Assembly: GCA_015068545.1 (NCBI GenBank)
Contig: SVKH01000008.1
Span: 1-21,058, forward strand
Length of the DNA: 21,058 bases
Source of the DNA: Oscillospiraceae bacterium
GTDB lineage: Bacteria > Bacillota > Clostridia > UBA1381
Direction: 5' to 3'
Shown here in pieces: positions 1-7,685 of this stretch. A model generated the notes under the pieces. That model searched no databases, had not been told where the DNA came from, and saw only the letters and a program-made list of their open reading frames with translations. A program made the position numbers and the translations under genes. The number at the start of each line of letters is the position of its first letter. Position 1 is the stretch's first letter.

Positions 1-1406
1 CGGCTTTTTCTCTTGCCTGCGTCAAAAATTTCTCTGTCCGAAATCATGGTAAAGTTAAGGTCAGGATACTCAAATCCTTTGCTCTGCTCACCTCGGACTA
101 TGACAATTTCACCCTTTTTAAATTCGGCATCATCGTGAATATAACGGCAGTTAATTCCCTTTTCCGAAAGAGTCCCTGCCAGATTTTCACCTCTTGACCT
201 GTTTGATGCAAGCACCACTACGGTAGCACCTGATTTTTGCTTTTCCAGCAAATCCTCGTACAGATACTCCACTTTGCCGTGAAGAGAAACGGTAGTTTTT
301 GTATTGAAATTGAAGATTGCCTTGTAACTATAATTTACAGTTGAATGCGTCAGGGAATTAACCGAAACAAGCGGCAAAGACTGAATCTTATCCGCCGCAT
401 CTGCATAACTTTTCCATAGCTTTCCTCTTGCAGGAATCAGCAGATTCTTTTCGGATAATGACTGTAGAATTTCTCCTTGCTCCCATTCAAAGGACTTTGA
501 CCTTTCGTTTATTCGCTTAGGTTCTATCAGGAAAACAATGGAATCCTTATCATAATAATCCAATATAGTAGGTATTTCGTCATAAATAAGGTCGATGTAT
601 TTGTAACTTATCTCCCTGCCATTCTCCATAGCTTCTATATCTCGGTCAATGTTTTCAATCAGCTTGGAATAGTCTGCTTTTTTTCTTTTTATACGTTTTT
701 TCTCTTCCTCAAGCTTTTTAGAAAGAGCTTTACTATCCAAGTTGGCAAGCTCACTTGCAGGTATAATCACTGTTTTATCTATGTTCTCAATAGAGCGCTG
801 AGTATCCTTGTCAAATTCTCTGATAGAATCCACAAATGTGTCAAAAAATTCTATTCTTACCGGATTCTCGCTGTTTACCGAAAATACATCCAGTATTCCG
901 CCACGAAGAGAAAACTGCCCTTTGCCCGATACCTCTTCTTCCCGAACGTATCCCATTCTAACCAGTTTTTCGCACAGCTCCTCCAGATCGAACTCACTGT
1001 CCATGGCAATCTCAAGTATGTTATTTTTCATAAATTCAGCAGGCAGAGTAAACTGCAAAACAGCCTCAAGGGATGCCACGCATATTCCTTTTCCTTTTGA
1101 GAGAGCAGAGAGCCTTCTGTGTTCTTTGTGACGGTCTTTCGCATCTATGTCAAAAAAGATGTACTCGCAGGAAGGAAAATATGAGGCATCGTCGGTGTAA
1201 AGGCACAAGTCTTCCCAAAGCTGTTTTGCTTCCATGTCGCTATATGTTATGACAAGAGCCTTCTTTTCTTTTGCGGTTTCTGCCACAAAATGTGCCATTG
1301 CACTTTCGCAGATACCTGCTACCGAAATTGGGACTTCGCCCTTTTTTATAGCAGCACAAAAGCCGGAATATTCCTTATATTCCGACAGTAGATTTACCAG
1401 ATTCAT
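1..1406 (-). CDS. mfd: Transcription-repair coupling factor Mfd, N-terminal part (cut by window edge)
   Basis: Mfd is a DNA translocase that removes RNA polymerase stalled at lesions and recruits UvrA. I translated this frame from the reverse complement: it is open from the ATG at 1406 to the window edge, about 468 codons, with no stop. The protein begins MNLVNLLSEYKEYSGFCAAI. It contains UvrB-homology segments such as SLRGGILDVFSV and RIEFFDTFVDSIREFD, and near the edge YPDLNFTMISDREIF, a typical Mfd stretch before the polymerase-interacting and helicase domains. Those later domains lie outside the window. The start is supported by GGAGG seven bases upstream. It follows pth on the same strand, as in Bacillus where pth and mfd are close neighbours. 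The identification rests on recognised family motifs, not on a search. Confidence 0.9.
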   Translation of the reverse strand, partial: MNLVNLLSEYKEYSGFCAAIKKGEVPISVAGICESAMAHFVAETAKEKKALVITYSDMEAKQLWEDLCLYTDDASYFPSCEYIFFDIDAKDRHKEHRRLSALSKGKGICVASLEAVLQFTLPAEFMKNNILEIAMDSEFDLEELCEKLVRMGYVREEEVSGKGQFSLRGGILDVFSVNSENPVRIEFFDTFVDSIREFDKDTQRSIENIDKTVIIPASELANLDSKALSKKLEEEKKRIKRKKADYSKLIENIDRDIEAMENGREISYKYIDLIYDEIPTILDYYDKDSIVFLIEPKRINERSKSFEWEQGEILQSLSEKNLLIPARGKLWKSYADAADKIQSLPLVSVNSLTHSTVNYSYKAIFNFNTKTTVSLHGKVEYLYEDLLEKQKSGATVVVLASNRSRGENLAGTLSEKGINCRYIHDDAEFKKGEIVIVRGEQSKGFEYPDLNFTMISDREIFDAGKRKS

Positions 1407-1490
1407 ACTTAGTCCTCCATTCGTCGCACTGCGACTTTGAAATATAACGTAAAAAGCCAGATTATCGGCTTATTTTTGTATCTTATACAT

Positions 1491-1578
1491 AAAATACGGT
1501 GCAGATTGCTGTTTTGATACGAGCGGTGCCGTACTTGTGTACTGCCCCCAGCAAAAATAGTGAGATGTGCCGTATTTT
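1491..1578. repeat. Nested inverted-repeat element between pth and mfd
   Basis: Three nested inverted repeats are visible. The outer arms are AAAATACGG (1491-1499) and CCGTATTTT (1570-1578). The middle arms are TTGCTG (1506-1511) and CAGCAA (1549-1554). The core is GCCGTAC-TTGT-GTACTGC (1528-1545) with one mismatch. The element starts 11 bases after the pth stop codon and has no T-tract, so it is not an obvious terminator. It may be a small non-coding mobile element or an RNA processing structure. Confidence 0.5.
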
Positions 1579-1588
1579 TACGCGTTAC

Positions 1589-2152
1589 CTATCTGTTATA
1601 TTTATTCATGGCACTATCCACGCCTTTTGTAATTATCTCTTCAACTGCTTTCGAGCATCTGATGATAGCGTCTTCAAGAGTTGGTATCTCATCCTTCCCG
1701 AACCTTGCAAGCACAAAATCCGCAAGATCCATTCTTTCCCTTAAAGGAGAATCAACACCCATCCTTATCCTAGGGAAGTTGTCGGAATTGAGCTGATAGA
1801 TAATAGACTTTAGTCCGTTGTGTCCGCCGGCAGAGCCCTTTTGCCTTATTCTGATTCTGCCTGCTTCAAGGTTGATATCGTCACTGATTATGATGATATT
1901 TTCCACAGGTATTTTGTAAAATGATGCAAAATCACGGATAGCCTCCCCTGACAGATTCATGTAAGTCTGTGGCTTTACAAAAAGAACCTTTTCTCCGCCA
2001 ATTACGGCATCTGCGTAAAGACTTTTATACTTTAGTTTTTTTACCTTAATATTATATTTATCCGCCAAGTAATCAATAACCTCAAAGCCGATATTGTGCC
2101 TTGTCATTTCGTATTGAGTCCCCGGATTTCCCAGTCCTGCTACTAAGTACAT
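1589..2152 (-). CDS. pth: Peptidyl-tRNA hydrolase
   Basis: Pth cleaves the ester bond of peptidyl-tRNAs dropped by the ribosome, recycling tRNA in the cytoplasm. The 187-residue protein starts MYLVAGLGNPG and has the family motifs: GLGNPG with Asn9, TRHNIGF with the catalytic His19, MNLSG with Asn66, ISDD with Asp91 (equivalent to E. coli Asp93), and GGHNGLKSI. An ATG at 2176 would add eight residues (MKEKEENT). I chose the ATG at 2152 because it has AAGGAAG about seven bases upstream and gives the usual family N-terminus; the upstream ATG has only a distant purine stretch. Length is normal for the family. mfd lies downstream on the same strand. Confidence 0.95.
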   Translation of the reverse strand: MYLVAGLGNPGTQYEMTRHNIGFEVIDYLADKYNIKVKKLKYKSLYADAVIGGEKVLFVKPQTYMNLSGEAIRDFASFYKIPVENIIIISDDINLEAGRIRIRQKGSAGGHNGLKSIIYQLNSDNFPRIRMGVDSPLRERMDLADFVLARFGKDEIPTLEDAIIRCSKAVEEIITKGVDSAMNKYNR

Positions 2153-2307
2153 TGTGTTTTCTTCCTTTTCTTTCATTTTTTGAGGATATTCCCCATGTAA
2201 TATTTTGATAATCTCAAAGACCGTAATCAGTCCATCATAAATGCTGTATCATATAGATGCTGGTTTTTAAATGATTGCGAGGCATAAGGTTTAGATGCAA
2301 ATCAAGT

Positions 2308-2490
2308 TTAATGAATTGACAACTTCGTTGTCATGAATTGGCTCTACCATGATTTCTCGCTTTGCTCCATGATTTGAATTGCCTTAATGCACCAAAGGTG
2401 CAATTCATGAGCCGCAAGGCTCAATTCATGAAAATTTTAATTCTCAATTCATGCCGCAAGGCAATTCATTGCGTTGCTATGCAACGCAAT
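2308..2490. repeat. Modular hairpin-array repeat, copy 1
   Basis: This fills most of the gene-free stretch 2153-2529. It is a row of short palindromes: TGACAAC/GTTGTCA (2317-2333), TGCACC/GGTGCA (2388-2402), TGAGCC-GCAA-GGCTCA (2408-2423), TGAAAATT/AATTCTCA with one mismatch (2429-2446), TGCC-GCAA-GGCA (2452-2463) and ATTGCGTTGC/GCAACGCAAT (2468-2490). AATTCAT recurs between the 3' hairpins at 2403, 2424, 2447 and 2464; its complement ATGAATT opens the 5' half. A non-palindromic core at 2347-2371 is shared exactly with copy 2 at 5609-5795. Similarity may begin slightly further left, at an AGATGCA near 2294. Short frames crossing it look like by-products. In 2177-2307 I see nothing else. Confidence 0.85.
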
Positions 2491-2529
2491 CGTTTATACC
2501 AAGTTAAGACTAAAAATCTTTTTTCCTTA

Positions 2530-3495
2530 TCACTTAATAAGCTCCGTCTCCAATTCCCGTGAAGTTGCACTTGCGCATACAAAATCAAAGGCATTATGCA
2601 CTACTTCCAGTGTGGTTTCGCCGGCATCAATAATCTCACCGTCAATGCACATCCGCATACTACCGCCCTTTGGGTTAACTACAATTCTGCGGCAGTCTTT
2701 ATTCATAAGATACCGTTCTATATTTTTTACATTCAAAATAGTTCCATCCATATAGTGCGGCAATAACGGAATAAACTGTAAGCGCTTAATGTTTTTTATT
2801 ATATTTACGTTCATAACTCCATCACTCACCAGTGCAAGCGGATTTGATTTTATTCCTCCGCCACAATAGGAGCCATTTGCAATGGATGTGAGAAGTAGTT
2901 TTCCGTCGTATGCAATCTCATCATCTATCATTATAGAAACATCAGCGCCTTCTTTCTTAATCATATTGATAAAAATTGAAAGAAGATATGCTGCCGGCCC
3001 TGATACAAACGGTTTTTTCTTTATCTGTGCGCTCATATCCGCAACATTACAATCAAAACCAATATTTATCATATTAAGGCAATACCCATCTTTTTTCACT
3101 CCGCCAAAATATGTGGTATAGCGTATTGCATCGCATTTTACTGCTTTTCCTGTAATTTGATTTACAATATCAGCAAAATCAAAGGATTGGTTAAAATTAC
3201 GGCAAAAATCATTTCCTGTGCCTATGGGTATTACACCAACCTGCGCACCTGAGTATTCAATGGCACCATTGAGAACCTCATTTAATGTACCGTCACCTCC
3301 GCAAGCGATAAAACGTGCAGGACCATTTTGACGGCAATACTCTGCCACAAACAATCTTGCATCATCTACACACTCGGTAGTGTATATTTCGGCATCAGCA
3401 TTTTGATACCTTACGCATTCTCTGATTGATTCTATCAATCTATCGGTATTTTTACCTTGACCTGCCTTTGGATTTACAACAAAAACCGTTTTCAT
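2530..3495 (-). CDS. Diacylglycerol/lipid kinase family protein (YegS/DgkB type)
   Basis: Members phosphorylate diacylglycerol or related lipids at the membrane, feeding phosphatidate back into phospholipid or lipoteichoic acid metabolism. The 321-residue protein has the kinase catalytic domain motifs in order: NPKAGQGK (8-15), GGDGTLNEVLNG (66-77) and GTGNDF (92-97). A C-terminal half typical of the family follows, with CIDGEIID near residue 285. The start at 3495 has GAAGGT about eight bases upstream. No membrane segment is evident, as expected for soluble DgkB-like enzymes. It is bracketed by repeat-rich DNA on both sides, so it is probably its own transcription unit. The substrate cannot be decided from sequence; dgkB would be the likeliest symbol. 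Confidence 0.9.
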   Translation of the reverse strand: MKTVFVVNPKAGQGKNTDRLIESIRECVRYQNADAEIYTTECVDDARLFVAEYCRQNGPARFIACGGDGTLNEVLNGAIEYSGAQVGVIPIGTGNDFCRNFNQSFDFADIVNQITGKAVKCDAIRYTTYFGGVKKDGYCLNMINIGFDCNVADMSAQIKKKPFVSGPAAYLLSIFINMIKKEGADVSIMIDDEIAYDGKLLLTSIANGSYCGGGIKSNPLALVSDGVMNVNIIKNIKRLQFIPLLPHYMDGTILNVKNIERYLMNKDCRRIVVNPKGGSMRMCIDGEIIDAGETTLEVVHNAFDFVCASATSRELETELIK

Positions 3496-3608
3496 CTTTT
3501 GGTTACCTTCTTTTGCTTTCTAATGCCCATTAAAATTCTCCTAGAGTCGCACAAGCAACTCACTTTTAAATAAGACAGAAGGATTATAAATATTCATATG
3601 CCTAAACC

Positions 3609-3926
3609 ACTTAAAGAGTGTGTAGCAAAATGCACAGACCGTACAAAGCTAAAAATTCTTTATTCAATCCATTTTAATAAACAAAAAACCTCTTGAATAA
3701 CAGAAAGGTGAACGTAGAATTTTGTTATATAACGAATTTAATCTCAATCAACGCTTTGTGCTATGAACAAAACTCACCTTTCGACGTACCTTTGTACGTC
3801 TTCGGGTAACCAAAAGTAGGGCATAGCCTTACTTTTGCTCATCTTGTCCATTCTGCACTATTTTTCTTCCACCCTCAATATACTGGAGCTGTAGCAAAAA
3901 TCATTTTGCTACAGCTCCCTTTAAGT
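3609..3926. mobile_element. Candidate miniature inverted-repeat element (318 bp, non-coding)
   Basis: The left end reads ACTTAAAG, six bases, then TAGCAAAATG (3609-3632). The right end is its reverse complement, CATTTTGCTA (3902-3911), seven bases, then CTTTAAGT (3919-3926). Inside are four foldable units: GAAAGGTGA (3703-3711) with TCACCTTTC (3774-3782); GACGTAC/GTACGTC (3783-3800); a 12-bp stem CAAAAGTAGGGC/GCCTTACTTTTG with an ATA loop and one mismatch (3811-3837); and a perfect 15-bp stem at 3885-3918 with loop ATCA at the right terminus. No transposase or reading frame is inside. It fills most of the gene-free interval 3496-4050. No clear target-site duplication is visible. Confidence 0.5.
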
Positions 3927-4037
3927 TTAATATCCCACAGAAGTTTTCTTCCCCCAGACATAAATTATGCCTTCTGCTATCGTGTTATACAGCATTTTCG
4001 TGATTATTTCATCCTCGTTTTTACAAAGTCTATCCAT
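3927..4037 (-). CDS. Possible 36-residue small protein
   Basis: An ATG at 4037 opens a 36-codon frame beginning MDRLCKNEDEIITKMLYNTI and ending in GKKTSVGY. AAGGG lies about six bases upstream and the stop immediately abuts the right end of the inverted-repeat element at 3609-3926. The composition is protein-like (charged start, amphipathic middle). It lies directly downstream of the secreted copper-amine-oxidase-like protein gene on the same strand. I do not recognise the family. It could be a genuine small protein, the remnant of a gene truncated by the repeat, or chance. Confidence 0.3.
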   Translation of the reverse strand: MDRLCKNEDEIITKMLYNTIAEGIIYVWGKKTSVGY

Positions 4038-4050
4038 GTAAGCCCTTAGC

Positions 4051-5472
4051 TTACTCCTCTGTCCAAAAACTAATGATGTATGAATCCTCCAATATACTAT
4101 GGCTTATGTCAGAAAGATACCATCCAAATACTTCTGTAAACAGGCGTGAGTCAACATAGGTAGTATCATTAACCAGCATAACATTACCGCAATCCTGCTC
4201 TGTGCCATCAGTATACACCTTATTATCCGGAATTTTCACTGTAAGAGTATTGAATTTATCAAAGTACTCACTGGTTACAGTAACCACACCATCCTGATAA
4301 TCTATTGTAACAAAATCATCATAGCCGTCTTCCAAAATACTGCGAAGAGGAACATAATAATTGCCATCTTCCACAAAAACAGTCTCATCATATACACTTA
4401 CATAGCCATATGGATATTCCATTAAATCCGCATAATTTTCTTCTGGTTCTTTATTTTCTTCTATTATTTTATTAAGGGAAATACTGTTACTCTCAGTAAG
4501 CTCCGGCAACTCAACATCTGTTGTGCCTATTTTGCTGTAATTGTCTATTTCACTCAGCTTTATATTTATGATACCCTGAGCCTCAAAGGGCCATTCTTCT
4601 CCCATAGCCTTTGCTATTTCAGATATATTGAGGGATATATCCACCTTGGATTCTGTACGGCTGATTTGACCATTTTTTAATGTACAAGATGCTGTTATGC
4701 CGTCTTTTCCCAGAATGTTAATATTCTCAAAATCAGAGGTTATTTCTTCGACCAATTCCTCGTCAAATTCTTCACCCAAAGCGCCTTCTTCGTAAAATGG
4801 ATTATACTCAGAAATTGCTTTCATAAGTGCTTGCAGGTTATCATTAGTCATAGAAATCTTATATTCTGTACCGCTTTTCTCAACTGTACAGTTCTCATTT
4901 AACAGCTGTGCATATTTATCTTTGATTTTTTGAGTTACATTAGGAGAAAGATATGTTTTTATCAGCGGCAGGCTCTCCTTTGGAATAAATTCTCCTGCAC
5001 CGATGTGACGATATTTCTCTGATGTAGGTGACATGAAAATCAGGTCAGCCTTTGGCGTTTCCTCGTTGGTTAAATCCACGTCTAACCAAAGACCGCTTTT
5101 GGAATTTATGGTATAGTTCAGATTAGAGGACACAACAGAAGAAAATACCTCGCTGGTAGTCATAGCCAGTTTTATCTTTGTATAATCCGGACTGATATTT
5201 GCCTTTACGGTAACATCGTTATTGTATTCAAACATAGCACTCAAAAAGTTAAAGAAGTCCATTCCCAAAAAGGCTGTAATACTATTATCCTTGGATGCAA
5301 ATTCTTCAATCAGGCTTCGGATATCACTGTTATCATCAACAGATACAGACAGCTTGCATTCTGCAGTAAAATTCTCAGGATAGCTCATAAGCTCCTTCGG
5401 AATACTAGCATTTGCAAATGCACTTGTTGTTAAAACCAACATACTAATTAAAAATGCCACAATTTTCTTCAT
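4051..5472 (-). CDS. Secreted protein with C-terminal copper-amine-oxidase-like (stalk) domain
   Basis: The 473-residue product begins MKKIVAFLISMLVLTTSAFA, a classic Sec signal peptide with an AxA-like cleavage site, so it is exported. There is no lipobox cysteine. Residues about 30-340 form a beta-rich region I do not recognise, with alternating polar and hydrophobic strands. Residues about 351-473 match the copper amine oxidase N-terminal-like domain (Cu_amine_oxidN1), with hallmarks such as YVPLRSIL and TYVDSRLFTEVFGW. In Clostridia this domain is common on surface proteins and does not imply amine oxidase activity. The ATG at 5472 is preferred over one at 5511 because AAGGAGA precedes it and it starts the signal peptide exactly. 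The precise role is unknown. Confidence 0.8.
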   Translation of the reverse strand: MKKIVAFLISMLVLTTSAFANASIPKELMSYPENFTAECKLSVSVDDNSDIRSLIEEFASKDNSITAFLGMDFFNFLSAMFEYNNDVTVKANISPDYTKIKLAMTTSEVFSSVVSSNLNYTINSKSGLWLDVDLTNEETPKADLIFMSPTSEKYRHIGAGEFIPKESLPLIKTYLSPNVTQKIKDKYAQLLNENCTVEKSGTEYKISMTNDNLQALMKAISEYNPFYEEGALGEEFDEELVEEITSDFENINILGKDGITASCTLKNGQISRTESKVDISLNISEIAKAMGEEWPFEAQGIINIKLSEIDNYSKIGTTDVELPELTESNSISLNKIIEENKEPEENYADLMEYPYGYVSVYDETVFVEDGNYYVPLRSILEDGYDDFVTIDYQDGVVTVTSEYFDKFNTLTVKIPDNKVYTDGTEQDCGNVMLVNDTTYVDSRLFTEVFGWYLSDISHSILEDSYIISFWTEE

Positions 5473-5608
5473 ACTAATACTCTCCTTTTTTACATAAAAT
5501 TCAGTCACCACGTTCAGCTAGAAAAAACCACCTGCATGGTAGAAACATATTGTGCCGTTCCTCCACACCAATTATAGAATTAGGTGACAGAAAAGATGCA
5601 CCTTGTTT

Positions 5609-5795
5609 TTAATGAATTGACAACTCCGTTGTCATGAATTGGCATTCCGCCATGATTTCTCGCTTTGCTCCATGAATTGAATTGCCTTTAATGCACCGAC
5701 AGGTGCAATTCATGAGCCGTAAGGCTCAATTCATGAAATCTTTGATTTCAATTCATGCCGAAGGCAATTCATTGATTTCATCTTCGATGAAATCA
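5609..5795. repeat. Modular hairpin-array repeat, copy 2
   Basis: Second copy of the element at 2308-2490, in the same orientation, in the gene-free stretch 5473-5949. The order of modules is the same: TGACAAC/GTTGTCA, the shared non-palindromic core with CTCGCTTTGCTC, TGCACC/GGTGCA, TGAGCC-GTAA-GGCTCA, TGAAATC/GATTTCA, TGCC/GGCA, and a terminal stem TGATTTCATC/GATGAAATCA (5773-5795). The terminal stem shares no sequence with its counterpart in copy 1, yet both are perfect palindromes, and AATTCAT separators are conserved. In 5473-5608, upstream of the secreted-protein gene, I see only a small hairpin (CACC..GGTG around a TATAAT-like box). Confidence 0.85.
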
Positions 5796-5815
5796 TTATA
5801 TTATATATTTCCCAA

Positions 5816-5949
5816 TTAGTCAATATCATCCAAAAGCCTGAAAACTTCATCACCCTCCGCGTTATAACATCTGTATGATGTAATGAAAAACTAAGCTGAG
5901 CTTCAGGCAAAATCCAAATTCCTTCCTCTACACTAATTGTAAACACATT
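5816..5949 (-). pseudogene. Possible frameshifted gene fragment after the CPBP gene
   Basis: Directly after the CPBP stop, and in the same frame, the sequence reads VFTISVEEGIWILPEAQLSF and then SLHHTDVI. A shift of one base near 5870 gives CYNAEGDEVFRLLDDID followed by a stop at 5816-5818. Both halves look like real protein, whereas the unshifted continuation (TRRVMKFSGFW) does not. The fragment ends about 20 bases from repeat copy 2. It may be the remnant of a gene broken by a frameshift and by arrival of the repeat. I do not recognise the parent family, and the reading is tentative. Confidence 0.25.
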
Positions 5950-6630
5950 TCATATTATACCGAAAAGCATAAAGCCTATGGTATTTATAGCAAAATTAGC
6001 AAACATATGCACAAGCCATGACGGATAAATAGTTTCTCTCTTCTCGTTCAGGTAGTTAAATATAAGCCCACCTGCAAAAAGCCCTGCCATGACAATCAAA
6101 AAGACAACAAAGTCAAACCATCCTATCATCATAGCTATATGATATACGGCAAATACCAGTGCACTAAATAGATAGGCAAAATTTCTACCGGCCACCCTTT
6201 TTAGTGTCAAGAAAGCAAATCCACGAAAGAAAAATTCCTCCAGGAGAGAATTTACAAGGGATATGTACAAAGATACGAAAATAAAATTTTCTCCGGTAAC
6301 TCCAATGTTATTTGTCAATGCTCCGGTAATCTTAGAAAAATCAAAAAAGTTCCTGACTAATAAATATCCCCCTACAATAATTGCATAAACCGATATACCC
6401 AGAATTACCGCCAGTTTTATTCCGCTTTTTTCAGGCTTAAATAGCTCCTTTATTTTTATTTTTCTGTCAAAAAAGGAATAGGCCAAAGGCAGTATTAAAA
6501 ACAGTACAAGTTTTATCATAGATTTGATAAAGTAATCTGCCTTGAACACTCCGTCCACTATCGCCATAACAGTACAAAATACTACTATAATAGCTACCAT
6601 AATAACCAATTTTTTAGTATTACTTTTCAT
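5950..6630 (-). CDS. CPBP family intramembrane metalloprotease
   Basis: CPBP (Abi/CAAX-protease-like) proteins are integral membrane metalloproteases; many bacterial members have unknown substrates, and some are linked to bacteriocin immunity. The 226-residue protein has about six to seven hydrophobic segments. It shows the three active-site motifs: EEFFFRG (131-137, the EExxxR motif), a histidine in ALVFAVYHIA (His164), and a second histidine in SWLVHMFANF (His208). GAAGGG lies six bases before the start. It begins ten bases after the ribF stop, so it is probably translated from the same transcript as ribF. Its association with riboflavin kinase is likely positional only. Confidence 0.88.
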   Translation of the reverse strand: MKSNTKKLVIMVAIIVVFCTVMAIVDGVFKADYFIKSMIKLVLFLILPLAYSFFDRKIKIKELFKPEKSGIKLAVILGISVYAIIVGGYLLVRNFFDFSKITGALTNNIGVTGENFIFVSLYISLVNSLLEEFFFRGFAFLTLKRVAGRNFAYLFSALVFAVYHIAMMIGWFDFVVFLIVMAGLFAGGLIFNYLNEKRETIYPSWLVHMFANFAINTIGFMLFGII

Positions 6631-6640
6631 ATAATCCCTT

Positions 6641-7510
6641 CTATTTTAAAGCACTTGCCACATCTCTTTTTATCTGCGCAATAAGCTCTTCAACGCTGCC
6701 AAACTTAATTTCACCACGGATTTTTTCGGCAAATTCCACCCGTACACTTTCCCCGTATACATCACCGTCAAAATTTGGAATATGCACTTCAACTGTCCGA
6801 TTTTTTGCGTCAAATGTGGGGTTTTTCCCAATATTTATAACCGCCTTATAGCTGTTTTCCCCAATTTCAATCCTACCTTTATACACACCGTCAGGTGGCA
6901 GAAGCTTTGCATCACCGTAGGATATATTTGCGGTAGGGAATCCCATTTTTCGTCCGTTTTCCAGTCCCTTTTCCACTCTTCCCAAAAGGAAATAGGAATA
7001 GCCCAAAAGCTCATTTGCAATAGGAATTTCGCCCTTTTCAATCAAGCCACGGATTCTGCTGCTTTTAACGGCTTCTCCCAAGAATGAATACTCACCCTCG
7101 ATATGAACCATAATAGAATCCCTTTTGCACCAGTTTACCAAGTCATCACAAGTGTGGTAGGCTCCCTTGCCAAACCTGAAATCATACCCTGCAATAAGCT
7201 TTCCTACACCTGCATCACGCAAGATATTGTAAAACTGCTCTCCTGAAAGTCCTAAAAAGCCTTCATCCGGCTTTGCACATATGACGAAATCTGCACCTTG
7301 ATTTTTTATCAATTCCAGTTTTTCCGAAAGAGTAGTAATCAGCTTGTCGCCTTTAAAATTCCCGTCAAAAACCAGAGCACCCCAAGATTTGTGACCTTTT
7401 GCCACATGAAAAAGCCGACGGTGGCCAAGATGCACACCATCAAAATTCCCAAGGCACAAAGCAGAATTTTTTGGAATATTTAGTTTTTTTGAAAATTCAA
7501 AAACTTCCAT
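6641..7510 (-). CDS. ribF: Bifunctional riboflavin kinase / FMN adenylyltransferase
   Basis: RibF converts riboflavin to FMN and then FAD in the cytoplasm. The adenylyltransferase half (about 1-165) has GNFDGVHLGH (21-30, the HxGH-type nucleotide-binding motif), GYDFRFGKG (108-116) and the SSRIR segment (150-154). The kinase half has GRKMGFPTAN (186-195), PPDGVY (205-210), INIGKNPTF (225-233) and VEVHI. The 289-residue length is a little short. The shortening is after the HxGH motif, where the usual FxPHP segment is replaced by VFDGNFKGDK. A weak AAAAGG lies upstream. It is separated from truB by 175 bases that hold only a short inverted repeat (TTGAAGTT/AACTTCAA). FAD made here would supply the flavoproteins encoded further along, including ApbE's substrate. 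Confidence 0.93.
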   Translation of the reverse strand: MEVFEFSKKLNIPKNSALCLGNFDGVHLGHRRLFHVAKGHKSWGALVFDGNFKGDKLITTLSEKLELIKNQGADFVICAKPDEGFLGLSGEQFYNILRDAGVGKLIAGYDFRFGKGAYHTCDDLVNWCKRDSIMVHIEGEYSFLGEAVKSSRIRGLIEKGEIPIANELLGYSYFLLGRVEKGLENGRKMGFPTANISYGDAKLLPPDGVYKGRIEIGENSYKAVINIGKNPTFDAKNRTVEVHIPNFDGDVYGESVRVEFAEKIRGEIKFGSVEELIAQIKRDVASALK

Positions 7511-7685
7511 TACAAATTACCTTTTTCTGTTTTTACAGCTTCTATCTTGTGTTTTTCATTTTAAATCCATTGAAGTTTACAGAATAGTATTTGAACTTCA
7601 ACACTATACCAATATAGCACTGCACTTTTCCCATTCATATTATCTTGTGCTTTCATATTACCGGTCGCTCTATGATATTTCCGTT

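Noticed and set aside
2308..2490. CRISPR-like array because of the regularly spaced AATTCAT
   Set aside because: The repeats are only 7-9 bases, the spacers are themselves palindromic, and no cas genes are nearby.
2362..2562. Plus-strand frame across the hairpin-array repeat
   Set aside because: It is produced by the AATTCATGA repeats and has no ribosome binding site; its second half is antisense to the lipid kinase gene.
3885..3918. The 15-bp hairpin as terminator of the 4051-5472 gene
   Set aside because: No T-tract follows on either strand, and it forms part of the inverted-repeat end of the 3609-3926 element.
7511..7685. FMN riboswitch upstream of ribF
   Set aside because: The space is short, A+T-rich and lacks the conserved FMN aptamer elements; ribF also seems to be read through from truB.
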